Positions 1-8,991 of a DNA stretch of 42,602 bases are shown here, piece by piece. Origin of the DNA: Clostridia bacterium (GTDB lineage Bacteria > Bacillota > Clostridia > Oscillospirales > Acutalibacteraceae); assembly GCA_017450005.1 (NCBI GenBank), contig JAFSYM010000117.1, forward strand, positions 1-42,602. The letters run 5' to 3'. Position 1 is the first letter of the stretch; the number at the start of each line of letters is the position of its first letter. The notes beneath the pieces were generated by a model that saw only the letters and a list, made by a program, of their open reading frames with translations, had not been told where the DNA came from and did no database searches. The position numbers and the translations under genes were made by a program.

Positions 1-1
1 C

Positions 2-421
2 GTTCCGTTCAACATCCGTCAATGCAGCAAGATCTTCGGGATCAGCAGAAGCTATTTGGAGGATGCAATGCCCGTTCTGGCGCAAATCAACCTGGACGGC
101 AATTGCTTCATCATCATGGAGATCACCATGATTTTGATCGTCTCCAACGGCACTGCGCTTCCGTGGTGGAATTATCTGCTTCTGGCTGTTTTGGTGTTTT
201 TTCTCTCGATCGGTGCGCCAAACCAGCCCGGTTCTATCCTGATCGGGGTGCTGATTATTATCCATTACCTAAAGATCCCCGGTATTCTTCCTGTTGCCAT
301 CTACTGCGAAGTCCTGCTGGGCACAGTGCAGAATCTGATCAATGTTGTCGGCGATATCGTGATCTCAGCCATTGACAACCGTAATAGCATCGTCGGTTCA
401 AGTGCAGGGTCGGCGAAATAA
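2..421 (+). CDS. Na+/dicarboxylate (SDF-family) symporter, C-terminal part
   Basis: The frame is open from the window edge, so this is the last 139 residues of a gene that begins outside. The family (sodium:dicarboxylate / glutamate symporters such as GltP, GltT and DctA) imports dicarboxylates or amino acids with Na+ or H+. What can be seen is a hydrophobic segment (WWNYLLLAVLVFFLSIGAP), a small-residue turn, a second hydrophobic segment (ILIGVLIII) and a tail with GTVQNLINVVGDIV. This tail resembles the family's last helix, where a DxxRTxxNVxGD motif normally lies; here the Asp-Arg part is degenerate (CEVLLGTVQNLINVVGD). The substrate cannot be told from this part. The gene is convergent with the opp operon. 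The ATG at 56 is internal and not the true start. Confidence 0.72.
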   Translation, partial: VPFNIRQCSKIFGISRSYLEDAMPVLAQINLDGNCFIIMEITMILIVSNGTALPWWNYLLLAVLVFFLSIGAPNQPGSILIGVLIIIHYLKIPGILPVAIYCEVLLGTVQNLINVVGDIVISAIDNRNSIVGSSAGSAK

Positions 422-567
422 AACTATTTTGACCTGTTCTTCATGCGGCTGCCTCCACTCATTTTGTGTTTGAAGTTTCCGCCACTATTATACACCTTTA
501 TCCAATTGTGCAACTGTGTTTTTGAGCAAATCGTGTATTTTTTGCAGATTTCCTTTTTGCATAAAAA

Positions 568-615
568 CTCCCCCTATGATAACAATGCTTTTTTCATTGT
601 CTCTCATAGAGGGAG
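568..615 (-). terminator. Rho-independent terminator of the opp operon
   Basis: The arms at 568-587 and 595-615 form a long, slightly imperfect stem around a 7-base loop. Read on the minus strand, the stem is followed by GAGTTTTTATGC, a short T-run. It lies 33 bases past the oppA stop. In the plus direction no T-run follows, so any termination of the symporter gene would be weaker. Confidence 0.75.
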
Positions 616-648
616 CATTTCATTGCAGCAGCCCCGATGGGGGATGGC

Positions 649-2460
649 TTACTCGGTGACTGTCGTGTACATGAAGTACTTGAAGCCGAGCGGGTTGGAG
701 AAGAAGCCCTCCACGCTGTCGTCGATCATGAACAGGTCGGTGTAGAAGTACAGCGGGCACAGGCAGCCGGTATCCATGAGCATATCCTCGGCAAGATGCA
801 TCAGCTTGTAGCGCACGTCGTTGTCGGTGCAGGTCTTGATCTTTGCAATCAGCACGTCGAATGTCTCTGCCCACGTGCCGTCCTTGACGTTGACATCGAT
901 GCCGTAACCGGTCAGGTCGAGGCTGTAGTGCTTGAGCGAAGCATTGTCGCCCTTGCCGAACTGGACGTCGTTGTTGCCGGAAGCAGTCGTCCACATATCC
1001 AGGAAGCTGATCGGATCGTTGTAGTCTGCGAGCCAGCCGTTACGCGCCACGGAGTAATCGCCGCTCTTACGCGTATTCAGGAACGTATTCCACTCCTGGT
1101 TCTCCATGTTCATGTTGATGCCGATCGCAGCCAGCGCGCTCTGCAGATACTCGCCGATGGCCTTGTGACCCTCGGAAGTGTTGTACAGATAGGTGATGGT
1201 CGGGAAGTTGGTAAACTTCTGCGACGCCTCGTCGTACTTGTAGTACTTCTTGAGCGTTTCAATCGCCGTATTGTAGTTGCTCTCCTGCGCATCGACAGAG
1301 ACGTCATAGTAGCCGTCGTAGTCGGCGGAACTGCCGGCGTTCTTGTAGAACTCGCTGTCGTCCGCATCCGTCAGACCCATAGCCACGAAGGACGATGCCG
1401 GAACCTGGCCGCCCTGCGCCACGTCTTCGACGATGTAGTTACGGTCGAACAGCAGGCCGATGGCCTTGCGGATCTCTTCGCGCGCAGTCTCCGCCTCGAC
1501 GCCGGTCAGGCCGGAATCGGCCGGCAGCAGCTCCTCGTTGATGTTCCAGCAGACGTAGTAGGTACCGATCTGGCCGGTGACCTTGAACTCGTCGGGATAC
1601 TCTTCCTTAAGCGTCGCGATCTCGTTGGTCGGGATGTCGTCAATCAACTGCCATGTGCCGTTCTTGAAGTTGGCGAGCATATTATTCGCGTCGTCGGACA
1701 GATAGAAGTTGATCTTGGGCATGGTGACAGAAGCCGCATCATAGTAGCTTTCGTTCTTTTCGAGCGTGATCACGCTGTTGTGCGTCCAGGACGCCAGCTT
1801 GTAGGCGCCGTTGCAGATGTAGGTTGACGGATCAGTCGCCCACGCTTCGTCGGCCACGACGTCCTCACGCACCGGGAAGTATGCCGGAAATGCCAGCAGC
1901 TCGTTCCAGTACGGCACGTCGGTCACAAGCGTGACCTCGATCGTCCGGTCGTCAGGCGCGGAGACGTTCAGTGTTTTGGACGTGTCTTCCTGCATCTCTG
2001 CATAGCCGTCCACGACGTCGAACATGTAGCCGTAGTCCGCCGCGAGATCTGCGGAAGCCGCACGGTTCCATGCGAACACGAAGTCGCCCGCCGTGAGCGC
2101 CTTGCCGTCCGACCAGGTCATGCCGTCGCGCAGCGTGTAGGTGTAAGTCACCGTACCGTCGTCGTTCGGCACGCCTTCGGTCAGTTCCTCGGCAGCGTCC
2201 GCTTCAATCTTGAGTGCGCCGTCGTCGCTCTGCGACCACTTCGCAAGGCCGCTGAACAGGTGTGTAATCAGCGTTGCGCCGTCCACTGCGGAGTTGAGAG
2301 CGGGGTCGATGGTGTCCGGCTCGGATGCCAGGCACACATTGAGTTCGCCGACTTGCGTGTCGGTCTTGGCGGGATCGGTTTTGCCGCCGCCCTTGCCGCA
2401 TGCGGTAAAGACCGCCAGAACCAGAACGACCGTCATCAGCATTGCCAATACTTTCTTCAT
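649..2460 (-). CDS. oppA: Oligopeptide ABC transporter substrate-binding lipoprotein OppA
   Basis: This is the extracellular peptide-binding lipoprotein (SBP family 5) of an Opp-type importer. The 603-residue product starts with a lipoprotein signal (MKKVLAMLMTVVLVLAVFTA before the lipobox Cys in FTACG). A Gly/Lys/Thr linker follows, then the family 5 start (LNVCLASEPDTIDPALNSAV) and the typical GxTWSDGKxLTAxDFVFAWNR block (WSDGKALTAGDFVFAWNRAA). Its length is slightly above the 530-580 usual for the family. The start ATG is preceded by AGGAGG. It is the last gene of the operon, 42 bases after oppF; the distal position suits a binding protein that can be translated in excess. Peptide specificity cannot be read from sequence. 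Confidence 0.93.
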   Translation of the reverse strand: MKKVLAMLMTVVLVLAVFTACGKGGGKTDPAKTDTQVGELNVCLASEPDTIDPALNSAVDGATLITHLFSGLAKWSQSDDGALKIEADAAEELTEGVPNDDGTVTYTYTLRDGMTWSDGKALTAGDFVFAWNRAASADLAADYGYMFDVVDGYAEMQEDTSKTLNVSAPDDRTIEVTLVTDVPYWNELLAFPAYFPVREDVVADEAWATDPSTYICNGAYKLASWTHNSVITLEKNESYYDAASVTMPKINFYLSDDANNMLANFKNGTWQLIDDIPTNEIATLKEEYPDEFKVTGQIGTYYVCWNINEELLPADSGLTGVEAETAREEIRKAIGLLFDRNYIVEDVAQGGQVPASSFVAMGLTDADDSEFYKNAGSSADYDGYYDVSVDAQESNYNTAIETLKKYYKYDEASQKFTNFPTITYLYNTSEGHKAIGEYLQSALAAIGINMNMENQEWNTFLNTRKSGDYSVARNGWLADYNDPISFLDMWTTASGNNDVQFGKGDNASLKHYSLDLTGYGIDVNVKDGTWAETFDVLIAKIKTCTDNDVRYKLMHLAEDMLMDTGCLCPLYFYTDLFMIDDSVEGFFSNPLGFKYFMYTTVTE

Positions 2461-2502
2461 GGGAATTGCCTCCTTTTATTTTTTCCGGATGCTCCGGAAC
2501 AA

Positions 2503-3489
2503 TTAACTGTTGATTTCCGCCGTGCGGTGACAGGCGACGAAGTGTCCGGACGAAACCTCTTTGAATTCCGGCATCGACTCGGCGCACGCGTCGGTCGCAT
2601 ACGGACAGCGGGTACGGAAGGGACAGCCGGACGGCGCGTTCAGCGGGCTGGGGATATCGCCCTTGAGCGCGATGCGCTGATTGGCGCGCGCAGTCCTGGG
2701 GTCCGGCACCGGAACGGCAGAAATGAGCGATTTGGAGTACGGATGCAGCGGATGCCCGTAGATTTCGTCCGCGTCCGCCAGCTCCACCATCTTGCCCAGA
2801 TACATCACGGCAATGCGGTCGCTGATATGCCGCACGACCAGCAGATCGTGCGCGATGAACAGATAAGTCAGACCCAGCTTGTCCTGCAACTCGTCGAACA
2901 TATTGATAACCTGCGCCTGAATGGACACGTCGAGCGCGGAAACCGGCTCGTCGCAGACAATAAATTCGGGGTTGACGGACAGGGACCGGGCAATGCCGAT
3001 GCGCTGCCGCTGACCGCCGGAAAACTCGTGCGCATAGCGCGAAGCATGCTCGCTGTTCAGGCCCACGTACTGCATCAGCTCCAGCACGCGCTCGCGCCGC
3101 TCCTCCTTCGTCTTATACAGCCCGTGCACGTCCAGCGGCTCGGCAATAATATCCGAGACAGTCATGCGGGGATTGAGCGAGGAGTACGGATCCTGGAATA
3201 CCATCGTCGCCTTGGTGCGGAATTCCTTGAGATCCCTGGCCGTTTTGACCTGCTTGCCGTCGTACCAGATTTCGCCCCCTGTCGGCTTGTAAAGCTGAAG
3301 CACCGTGCGGCCGACCGTCGTCTTGCCGCAGCCGGACTCGCCCACAAGGCCGAGCGTCTCACCGCGGCGGATGGTGAAGGAAACGTCGTCCACCGCCTTG
3401 AGCGGTTTGGTCGTGAAGGGACCGGTACTGATGTAGAAATACTCTTTCAGATGCCGGATGTCTACCAGCGGGGTTTGGTTGTCAGCCAT
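2503..3489 (-). CDS. oppF: Oligopeptide ABC transporter ATP-binding protein OppF
   Basis: Cytoplasmic ATPase subunit of the peptide importer, 328 residues. It has the Walker [10 protein letters not shown], the ABC signature [13 protein letters not shown], the Walker B FIVCDEP followed by [12 protein letters not shown], and the C-terminal oligopeptide HPY region with [12 protein letters not shown]. The ATG at 3489 is chosen over an upstream in-frame ATG because it follows GGAGGAAGAAAGCG and leaves only an 8-base overlap with the oppD stop, which suggests translational coupling. OppD and OppF normally pair as the heterodimeric motor. Confidence 0.94.
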   Translation of the reverse strand: MADNQTPLVDIRHLKEYFYISTGPFTTKPLKAVDDVSFTIRRGETLGLVGESGCGKTTVGRTVLQLYKPTGGEIWYDGKQVKTARDLKEFRTKATMVFQDPYSSLNPRMTVSDIIAEPLDVHGLYKTKEERRERVLELMQYVGLNSEHASRYAHEFSGGQRQRIGIARSLSVNPEFIVCDEPVSALDVSIQAQVINMFDELQDKLGLTYLFIAHDLLVVRHISDRIAVMYLGKMVELADADEIYGHPLHPYSKSLISAVPVPDPRTARANQRIALKGDIPSPLNAPSGCPFRTRCPYATDACAESMPEFKEVSSGHFVACHRTAEINS

Positions 3490-4477
3490 CGCTTTCTTCC
3501 TCCTTCGCCTGTGCGTCGCGCACATTGATCCAGCAGGCCGCATTGTGTTCGGCATTGATCTTCAGCATTTCGCAGCGTTCGCGGATGCAGATCTTCATCG
3601 CGTCGTCGCATCGCGGCGCAAACGGACAGCCCTTTGGCATATTCAAAAGGTCGATCGGCGTGCCGGTGATGGGCTGCAGCTTCTGCCCGGCGCTGTCCAC
3701 GCTCGGGATCGAGCGCAGCAGACCGCGCGTGTAGGCGTGGCAGGGATTGTAGAAAATCTCGTCCGCCGTCCCCTGCTCGCAAACGGAGCCGGCGTACATC
3801 ACGATAACCTCGTCGCAAAGCTGTGCCACAACGCCCAGATCGTGCGTAATCAGGATGATCGCCATGCCCAGCTCTTTCTGCAGCGACTGCATCAGCTCAA
3901 GAATCTGCGCCTGAATTGTCACGTCCAGCGCAGTTGTCGGCTCGTCGGCAATCAGAATATCCGGCTCGCACGCGAGCGCCATCGCAATCATCACACGCTG
4001 GCGCATACCACCGGAGAACTCGTGCGGATACTGTTTCATACGCCGCTGCGGCTCGTTCACGCCCACCAGCGTGAGCATCTCGACCGCACGATCGTACGCC
4101 TCTTTTTTGTTGCGATCCGTATGCAGCGTAATAGCCTCGATCAACTGATGCCCGATTGTGTATGTCGGGTTCAGCGACGTCATAGGATCCTGGAAAATGA
4201 TGGAGATCTTGTTGCCGCGCACGGTGCGCATGACCTTTTCGCCCGCGCCGACCAGCTCCTGACCGTCGAGCTGAATGGAACCGCCGACGATCTTGCCGGT
4301 TTCGGCCAGAATCTGCATGATGGAGTACGCAGTGACCGATTTTCCGCTGCCGGACTCGCCCACGATGCCTAATATTTTGCCGCGTTCCAGTTCAAACGAA
4401 ACGCCGTTGACCGCGCGCACCTCGCCTGCGTCGGTGAAGAACGAAGTGTGCAGGTCTTTTACGCTCAATAAACTCAT
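3482..4477 (-). CDS. oppD: Oligopeptide ABC transporter ATP-binding protein OppD
   Basis: Second ATPase subunit, 331 residues. Walker A is GESGSGKS, the Q-loop region is [12 protein letters not shown], the signature is [15 protein letters not shown] and Walker B is [13 protein letters not shown]. The C-terminal HPY region carries [14 protein letters not shown]. The start follows a clear GGAGGTG site 12 bases after oppC, and the end overlaps oppF by 8 bases. OppD normally couples ATP hydrolysis to the OppB/OppC channel. Order and motifs make the assignment secure, though OppD and DppD cannot be told apart by motif alone. Confidence 0.94.
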   Translation of the reverse strand: MSLLSVKDLHTSFFTDAGEVRAVNGVSFELERGKILGIVGESGSGKSVTAYSIMQILAETGKIVGGSIQLDGQELVGAGEKVMRTVRGNKISIIFQDPMTSLNPTYTIGHQLIEAITLHTDRNKKEAYDRAVEMLTLVGVNEPQRRMKQYPHEFSGGMRQRVMIAMALACEPDILIADEPTTALDVTIQAQILELMQSLQKELGMAIILITHDLGVVAQLCDEVIVMYAGSVCEQGTADEIFYNPCHAYTRGLLRSIPSVDSAGQKLQPITGTPIDLLNMPKGCPFAPRCDDAMKICIRERCEMLKINAEHNAACWINVRDAQAKEEESDG

Positions 4478-4489
4478 GCCGCACCTCCG

Positions 4490-5548
4490 TTACGCGTTCA
4501 GCTTCGGGTCGAACGCATCGCGCAGACCGTCGCCGAACAGGTTCAGCGACAGCACAATCAGCGAGATCACGATCGCCGGAATCACCAGACGATAGGGATA
4601 GGAGCTGATGCCGTTGAGCGCGTCGGAAGCGAGCGAACCGAGCGAGGACATCGGCGCGTTGACGCCCAGTCCCAGGAACGACAGATAGCTCTCGGTAAAG
4701 ATTGCGTTCGGGATCTGCAGCGCGGTGGAAATGATGACCACGCTGATGCAGTTGGGAATCAGGTGCTTGCGGATGATCCAGCCGCTCCTGGCGCCTGTCG
4801 CCTGTGCGGCAAGCACGTACTCCTGCTCGCGCAGGGAGAGAATCTGGCCGCGGATCAGTCGCGCCATGGAAACCCAGTACAGAATCGCGAATACGATAAA
4901 CAAACTGATGATGTTGCCGCCAATCCGCTCCAGCGACGTCCCCTCGATCGCCTCGCCCAGCCGGCTGACGCCCAGCACGGAGGCCAGCAGGATGACCATG
5001 AGCATATCGGGCAGCGAATAGATGATGTCGACAATACGCATGATGACCAGATCGACCTTGCCGCCCACGTAGCCGGATATCGCGCCGATGGTGATGCCGA
5101 TAATCAGCACAATGATACTCGCAAAGAAGCCGACTGCCAGCGAAATGCGCGTCCCGTAGACCACACGGATGAAATAGTCGCGCCCGTGCTGGTCGGTACC
5201 GAACAGGTGCGGGAACACATCCTCGCCCGCGTCGATCAGCTTTTGCTCGGTGCGCCCGTAGGTCATGGGCTTGAGGTTGTTGTAGGAAGCGTCCACGGGT
5301 CTGCCGGGCTGTACGCCGAGCATCTGGTCGTAACTGTACGGCCAGAATGCCGGGATGAGGATCGCCGCAACGGTGATCGCCACGATCACGATAAAACTGA
5401 TGAGCGCAATTTTGTTTTTTACCAGGCGCTTGACGCCGTCGCGGAAGAACGTGGTGGACGGGCGCATCTGCACCATGTATTCCTTTTCTTCTGCGGATGC
5501 AGGCAGGAAGCTGTCCATATCAACCTGCAGCGAAAACGGTTTTTTCAT
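4490..5548 (-). CDS. oppC: Oligopeptide ABC transporter permease OppC
   Basis: Inner-membrane permease of 352 residues. An N-terminal cytoplasmic stretch (MKKPFSLQVDMDSFLPASAE) and a first membrane helix (ALISFIVIVAITVAAILIPA) are followed by an external loop with FGTDQHGRDYFIRVVYGTR, the typical OppC/DppC motif. Then come the binding-protein-dependent transport helices with an EAA loop (EQEYVLAAQATGARSGWII). The C-terminus GDGLRDAFDPKLN is characteristic of the family. The ATG at 5548 is chosen because AAAGGAGG precedes it; an upstream in-frame ATG would overlap oppB without a ribosome site. It lies 16 bases after oppB. Confidence 0.94.
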   Translation of the reverse strand: MKKPFSLQVDMDSFLPASAEEKEYMVQMRPSTTFFRDGVKRLVKNKIALISFIVIVAITVAAILIPAFWPYSYDQMLGVQPGRPVDASYNNLKPMTYGRTEQKLIDAGEDVFPHLFGTDQHGRDYFIRVVYGTRISLAVGFFASIIVLIIGITIGAISGYVGGKVDLVIMRIVDIIYSLPDMLMVILLASVLGVSRLGEAIEGTSLERIGGNIISLFIVFAILYWVSMARLIRGQILSLREQEYVLAAQATGARSGWIIRKHLIPNCISVVIISTALQIPNAIFTESYLSFLGLGVNAPMSSLGSLASDALNGISSYPYRLVIPAIVISLIVLSLNLFGDGLRDAFDPKLNA

Positions 5549-5564
5549 GTCTGCCGCCCCTCCT

Positions 5565-6494
5565 TTAATCCAGTTTAATCCGCGGATCCACGACCTTGTA
5601 CAGCACGTCGCTGACAAGGTTCATCACAACAATCAGCGTCGCAAGCATAATGGTCGTGCCCATAATCATGGGGTAGTCGCGGTTGATGATGCTCGAAACG
5701 AACGCGCGCCCGATTCCCGGCACGGCGAAGATCTGCTCAACGACGATGGAACCGGTCACAATGTACGCGAGCATCGGGCCGAAATATGTAATCACGGGAA
5801 TGAGCGAGTTTTTCATCGCGTGGCCGAAGATGATTTTGCCCTTTGCCACACCCTTGGCACGCGCGGTGCGGATGTAGTCCTGGCCGAGCACATCGAGCAT
5901 CGACGAGCGCGTCAGACGCGTGATATATGCCATCGGGTAGAGAGACAGCGTGATGATCGGCAGCACAAGTCCGCCCTGCGCCGCACCGTTACCCGGCAGC
6001 ACACGCAGCTTAATGACAAACAGAATCAGCAGAAGTGCGCCCATGATAAACGAGGGCATCGACACAAAGGCCGTGGTGATGACCATGATGATCTTATCCG
6101 CGACCTTGTTGCGACGCAGCGCGGCAAATGCGCCGAGCACAACGCCGACCGCAAGCGCCAGCACCGCCGCAATCAAACCGAGCCTGACGCTCGTTTTCAT
6201 GCCGTCGCCGATGATGTCGATGACCATGCGCCCGCGCTGTTTGAGCGAGGGGCCGAAGTCGAACCGTGTGACAATGTCCTTGAGATACGTCAGGTACTGC
6301 ACGAACAAGGGCTTGTCCATGCCGTACTTGGCCTCGAGCGCACGCATCGCGGACTCGGAGATCGCCTTTTCACTCAGAAAAGGCCCGCCCGGCACGGCAT
6401 GCATGACGAAAAATGTGACCGTAATCACGATCCATACCGTCAGCAGCGCAAGTCCGAGACGTTTGAGAATGTAGACGAGATTTTTTGTATTCAT
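5565..6494 (-). CDS. oppB: Oligopeptide ABC transporter permease OppB
   Basis: First gene of the operon and first permease subunit, 309 residues. It has the N-terminal helix (LGLALLTVWIVITVTFFVMH) followed by the OppB-type AVPGGPF motif, a periplasm-side loop, and permease helices with the EAA loop GQDYIRTARAKGVAKGKIIF. The C-terminus is YKVVDPRIKLD. OppB and OppC form the translocation pore. The ribosome site is weak (GGGTGG), but the predicted promoter about 45 bases upstream supports this as the transcription unit's first gene. Confidence 0.94.
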   Translation of the reverse strand: MNTKNLVYILKRLGLALLTVWIVITVTFFVMHAVPGGPFLSEKAISESAMRALEAKYGMDKPLFVQYLTYLKDIVTRFDFGPSLKQRGRMVIDIIGDGMKTSVRLGLIAAVLALAVGVVLGAFAALRRNKVADKIIMVITTAFVSMPSFIMGALLLILFVIKLRVLPGNGAAQGGLVLPIITLSLYPMAYITRLTRSSMLDVLGQDYIRTARAKGVAKGKIIFGHAMKNSLIPVITYFGPMLAYIVTGSIVVEQIFAVPGIGRAFVSSIINRDYPMIMGTTIMLATLIVVMNLVSDVLYKVVDPRIKLD

Positions 6495-6540
6495 CGTTTA
6501 TCAAACCACCCGCTGTCTTTTTTGACAGAATATTATAAAG

Positions 6541-6569
6541 ATTATATATGTTTTCAAAGAAAAAAACAA
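6541..6569 (-). promoter_or_regulatory. Sigma-A-type promoter of the opp operon
   Basis: On the minus strand the -35 box TTGTTT (6564-6569) and the -10 box TATAAT (6541-6546) are 17 bases apart. The -10 box lies about 46 bases before the oppB start. The surrounding DNA is AT-rich compared with the genes on either side. Confidence 0.65.
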
Positions 6570-6709
6570 GTCTTTTTTTTGACCTTGGTTTTACAGCCGA
6601 AAAATGCTTCTTCACCATTCCTGCTGTATGTGCACTCCTTTACTGCGGTAAGATACCTGTGAAGCATTATGACCGTGTATACAGCACGCACCCGTTTTTT
6701 CGCATAGCT

Positions 6710-8920
6710 TTAGTCCCAAGTCCATTCCGCAGCATTATAGTCTATCGTTCTCCTGCCGAAACCCGACTTCGACTCAACAGAAACCTTATTCTTATTGAGC
6801 GTTTTAACAATATACCTTTCTATCAAGTTGCCATTTTCATCGTACTTATCCATCTGAATCGGCGCGGAGGTTTCATCGTATGTAATCACGCGAAACAGTT
6901 GATCGTTGGCGCCTCTGCGTGTGTGGGAAGCCACCGTATCATTGGGATGGTATTGGAAAGTATCATGATAGATCGCAGCGCCGTCCTTGTAGCAGTATTC
7001 TTCCTGAATTCGTCCTGACTCGTCATACGTCCTGCTGATCTTTTTAATTTCGGCCGCAGTTTCGTCGTATGTGATGATCTCCTTTTCCATTTCCTGCTCT
7101 GTGAATATTATTTTTTCGCGGCAGTAATACTCACCGTCATCCCGCTTTACGTGTTCTTCACGGGATAAACGTTTGCCGTCTTCGTCAGTCGTAAGGATGC
7201 TGTATCCGTCATCCGTGTATGTGTACGTCCTTTTGGTTGTAACGCCCTCCCGATCCGTTGTGATCCATGTCAAGATACGATAGTCGGAATCGTATGTACG
7301 ATCGGCAGTCGTAAGCATTGCTCCGTCGGCGCCGGTTTGCTCATAATGGGACCATTGATTCTTCGGTGCGTCCTGCGAATACGTGAAAACAGAGTGATAA
7401 TTATCCTTGACATTGACCGAAAACACTACACTGTCCGTCGCATTTCGCAGATGTATACCTTGCAAACTGCCCTCGTCGTATGTGTAGTTAACTACCTGGA
7501 TCAATTTGTCGTCTGCATCCCGCCTTTCAATACGTTTCATCTTCCGCTGTGCATTGTACTTGTATAGAATCGTAACGGGGTCGTCATCGGGTGTGGTTTT
7601 TGTCTTCTCCTGCAGCAATCCGTTTTGGGTGTACGTATACTCCGTGCTCGATGATACATCTTTGCCTTTTCCGTTCTTTTCCGAAAGAACATGATCACCC
7701 GAATACGTAATAATCTTGGATACAGTGTGATCGGCGGTGTACACGGTCTTCTGCACGGTATCATCACGCGAGGAATAACTATATTTGGTCGAGCCGAGTA
7801 TTTCGCCGTTTTCAAGCATACGAACAGATTCTGTAACCCGTTCGTCTGCATAGGTAAAGCGTTCTACGCTTTCATCTGCGTATTCAATTTGTGTCAGTAA
7901 ACCTCCGTCATAGACTTCGACCCTTTCCAGTTTCTCTCCGGTATAAAAAGACTCTGCCGCTAATTCTCTGCCATCATAAATGTACAAAACGACGTCCTGT
8001 ATGGTGTCGTCTGCGAATACGGTCACACGGTATTCCGGGCGAGAATTGGCGTCCCGCTTGTCCCAAACACTGTGCTGCAGTACACTCGCGTCCTCGGTCA
8101 TCAAATAGTACTCGGTCAGTGTTAGTTCGTCCCGACCAAACGTGTAACTCACGCAATAGCCGAAATTCTCGAAAGGCTCGTAAGCAGCTGTGCTTTGATG
8201 TTCAGTCCGGAATGTCTGATGATCCGGCAGAAGCAGATCATCGGACGAGATCGTTTGTTTCGCAGATAAATAATAATCCGAGCGCGAGAACCCGTCCTCC
8301 GAATCTGTAGTCAAAACAGGTTCCGGATTCATGCGAAGATGAATGAAGTAAGCTCCTGTTCCAACTACGGCAAGGAGAACCGCGATTAAGGGAATCAACC
8401 AAACCTTTCGAGAAGTGCGGCGTTTCTTTTGCTGTATTTTGTCTTTCGGCTCGTGCTTTTCCGTCGTCTGGCCGCGATCAGCTTCCATTCGGGATCTCGG
8501 CGAATCGGTATTCTCCTGAGTAGCCTTGATCTCGGTCAGCAATCGGTTGACTTCCCGATCCCAGTTCTTAAAAGCCGGAAAATGCTGCACATTGGACAGA
8601 TAGAAGCTAAAAGAAGGAGACAGATCTACACACTCTATCACAAAGGGAAAAACACGTTTGTGGGAGGAAAACGCGCGATTCAATTCCTTTTCAACCCAAA
8701 TAGAATTCATGGATGCTTTTGAAAGAATTAACACAAAAAAATCGGAATTTCGAATCGCAGTCTCGATTTCCGCCGCATAATTAGAGCCGCCGGGTATGGA
8801 AATCGGAGCCATCCAACAATCCAAATCGTTCTCTTCCAGCACACTAAACAATTGAAATGCCTGGTCATATTCCTCAGATTTATAGCTAATGAAAACTCTC
8901 TTTCGGTTTTGACTGTCCAT
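6710..8920 (-). CDS. Membrane-anchored TIR-domain protein with YD/RHS-like repeat region
   Basis: This 736-residue protein has three parts. Residues 8 to about 130 form a TIR domain: VFISYKSEEYDQA opens it, CWMAPISIPGG is the BB-loop region, FFVLILSKASMNS follows, and WVEKEL places Glu79 four residues after Trp75, where NADase-type TIR domains have their catalytic Glu. A basic linker (KKRRTSRK) precedes one membrane helix at about 173-193, giving the TIR domain a cytoplasmic place and the remaining 540 residues an external one. That part is made of degenerate repeats rich in Y-x-Y, D-G/E-x-G and R-x-x-T, similar to YD/RHS or YwqK-type wrap repeats. No enzyme domain is visible in it. The start follows AGGGGA. 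It may be a receptor-like signalling or defence protein; function is not established by sequence. Confidence 0.8.
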   Translation of the reverse strand: MDSQNRKRVFISYKSEEYDQAFQLFSVLEENDLDCWMAPISIPGGSNYAAEIETAIRNSDFFVLILSKASMNSIWVEKELNRAFSSHKRVFPFVIECVDLSPSFSFYLSNVQHFPAFKNWDREVNRLLTEIKATQENTDSPRSRMEADRGQTTEKHEPKDKIQQKKRRTSRKVWLIPLIAVLLAVVGTGAYFIHLRMNPEPVLTTDSEDGFSRSDYYLSAKQTISSDDLLLPDHQTFRTEHQSTAAYEPFENFGYCVSYTFGRDELTLTEYYLMTEDASVLQHSVWDKRDANSRPEYRVTVFADDTIQDVVLYIYDGRELAAESFYTGEKLERVEVYDGGLLTQIEYADESVERFTYADERVTESVRMLENGEILGSTKYSYSSRDDTVQKTVYTADHTVSKIITYSGDHVLSEKNGKGKDVSSSTEYTYTQNGLLQEKTKTTPDDDPVTILYKYNAQRKMKRIERRDADDKLIQVVNYTYDEGSLQGIHLRNATDSVVFSVNVKDNYHSVFTYSQDAPKNQWSHYEQTGADGAMLTTADRTYDSDYRILTWITTDREGVTTKRTYTYTDDGYSILTTDEDGKRLSREEHVKRDDGEYYCREKIIFTEQEMEKEIITYDETAAEIKKISRTYDESGRIQEEYCYKDGAAIYHDTFQYHPNDTVASHTRRGANDQLFRVITYDETSAPIQMDKYDENGNLIERYIVKTLNKNKVSVESKSGFGRRTIDYNAAEWTWD

Positions 8921-8991
8921 GATTTGAGTCCCCTATCCCGTCTTTTTATTTTAAAGGATTCTCATTCTGCTGTTTTGCGTTTGTCCTGTGA

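Noticed and set aside
487-513. Minus-strand TATAAT with TTGCAC, antisense to the symporter end
   Set aside because: Spacer is only 15 bases and no product lies downstream; kept as chance in an AT-rich stretch.
443-745. 100-codon plus-strand open frame after the symporter
   Set aside because: Runs through a terminator and into oppA antisense; no ribosome site.
637-1827. 396-codon plus-strand open frame opposite oppA
   Set aside because: Antisense shadow of a clear SBP gene; no ribosome site and a composition set by the complementary strand.
6370-6618. 82-codon minus-strand open frame upstream of oppB
   Set aside because: Overlaps the opp promoter and oppB in another frame; no family seen.
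6570-6709. Riboswitch or small RNA between the TIR gene and oppB
   Set aside because: A bulged ATGCTTCAC/GTGAAGAAGCAT stem with TTTTT can be drawn, but the 40-base loop and bulge make it weak; at most a poor terminator.
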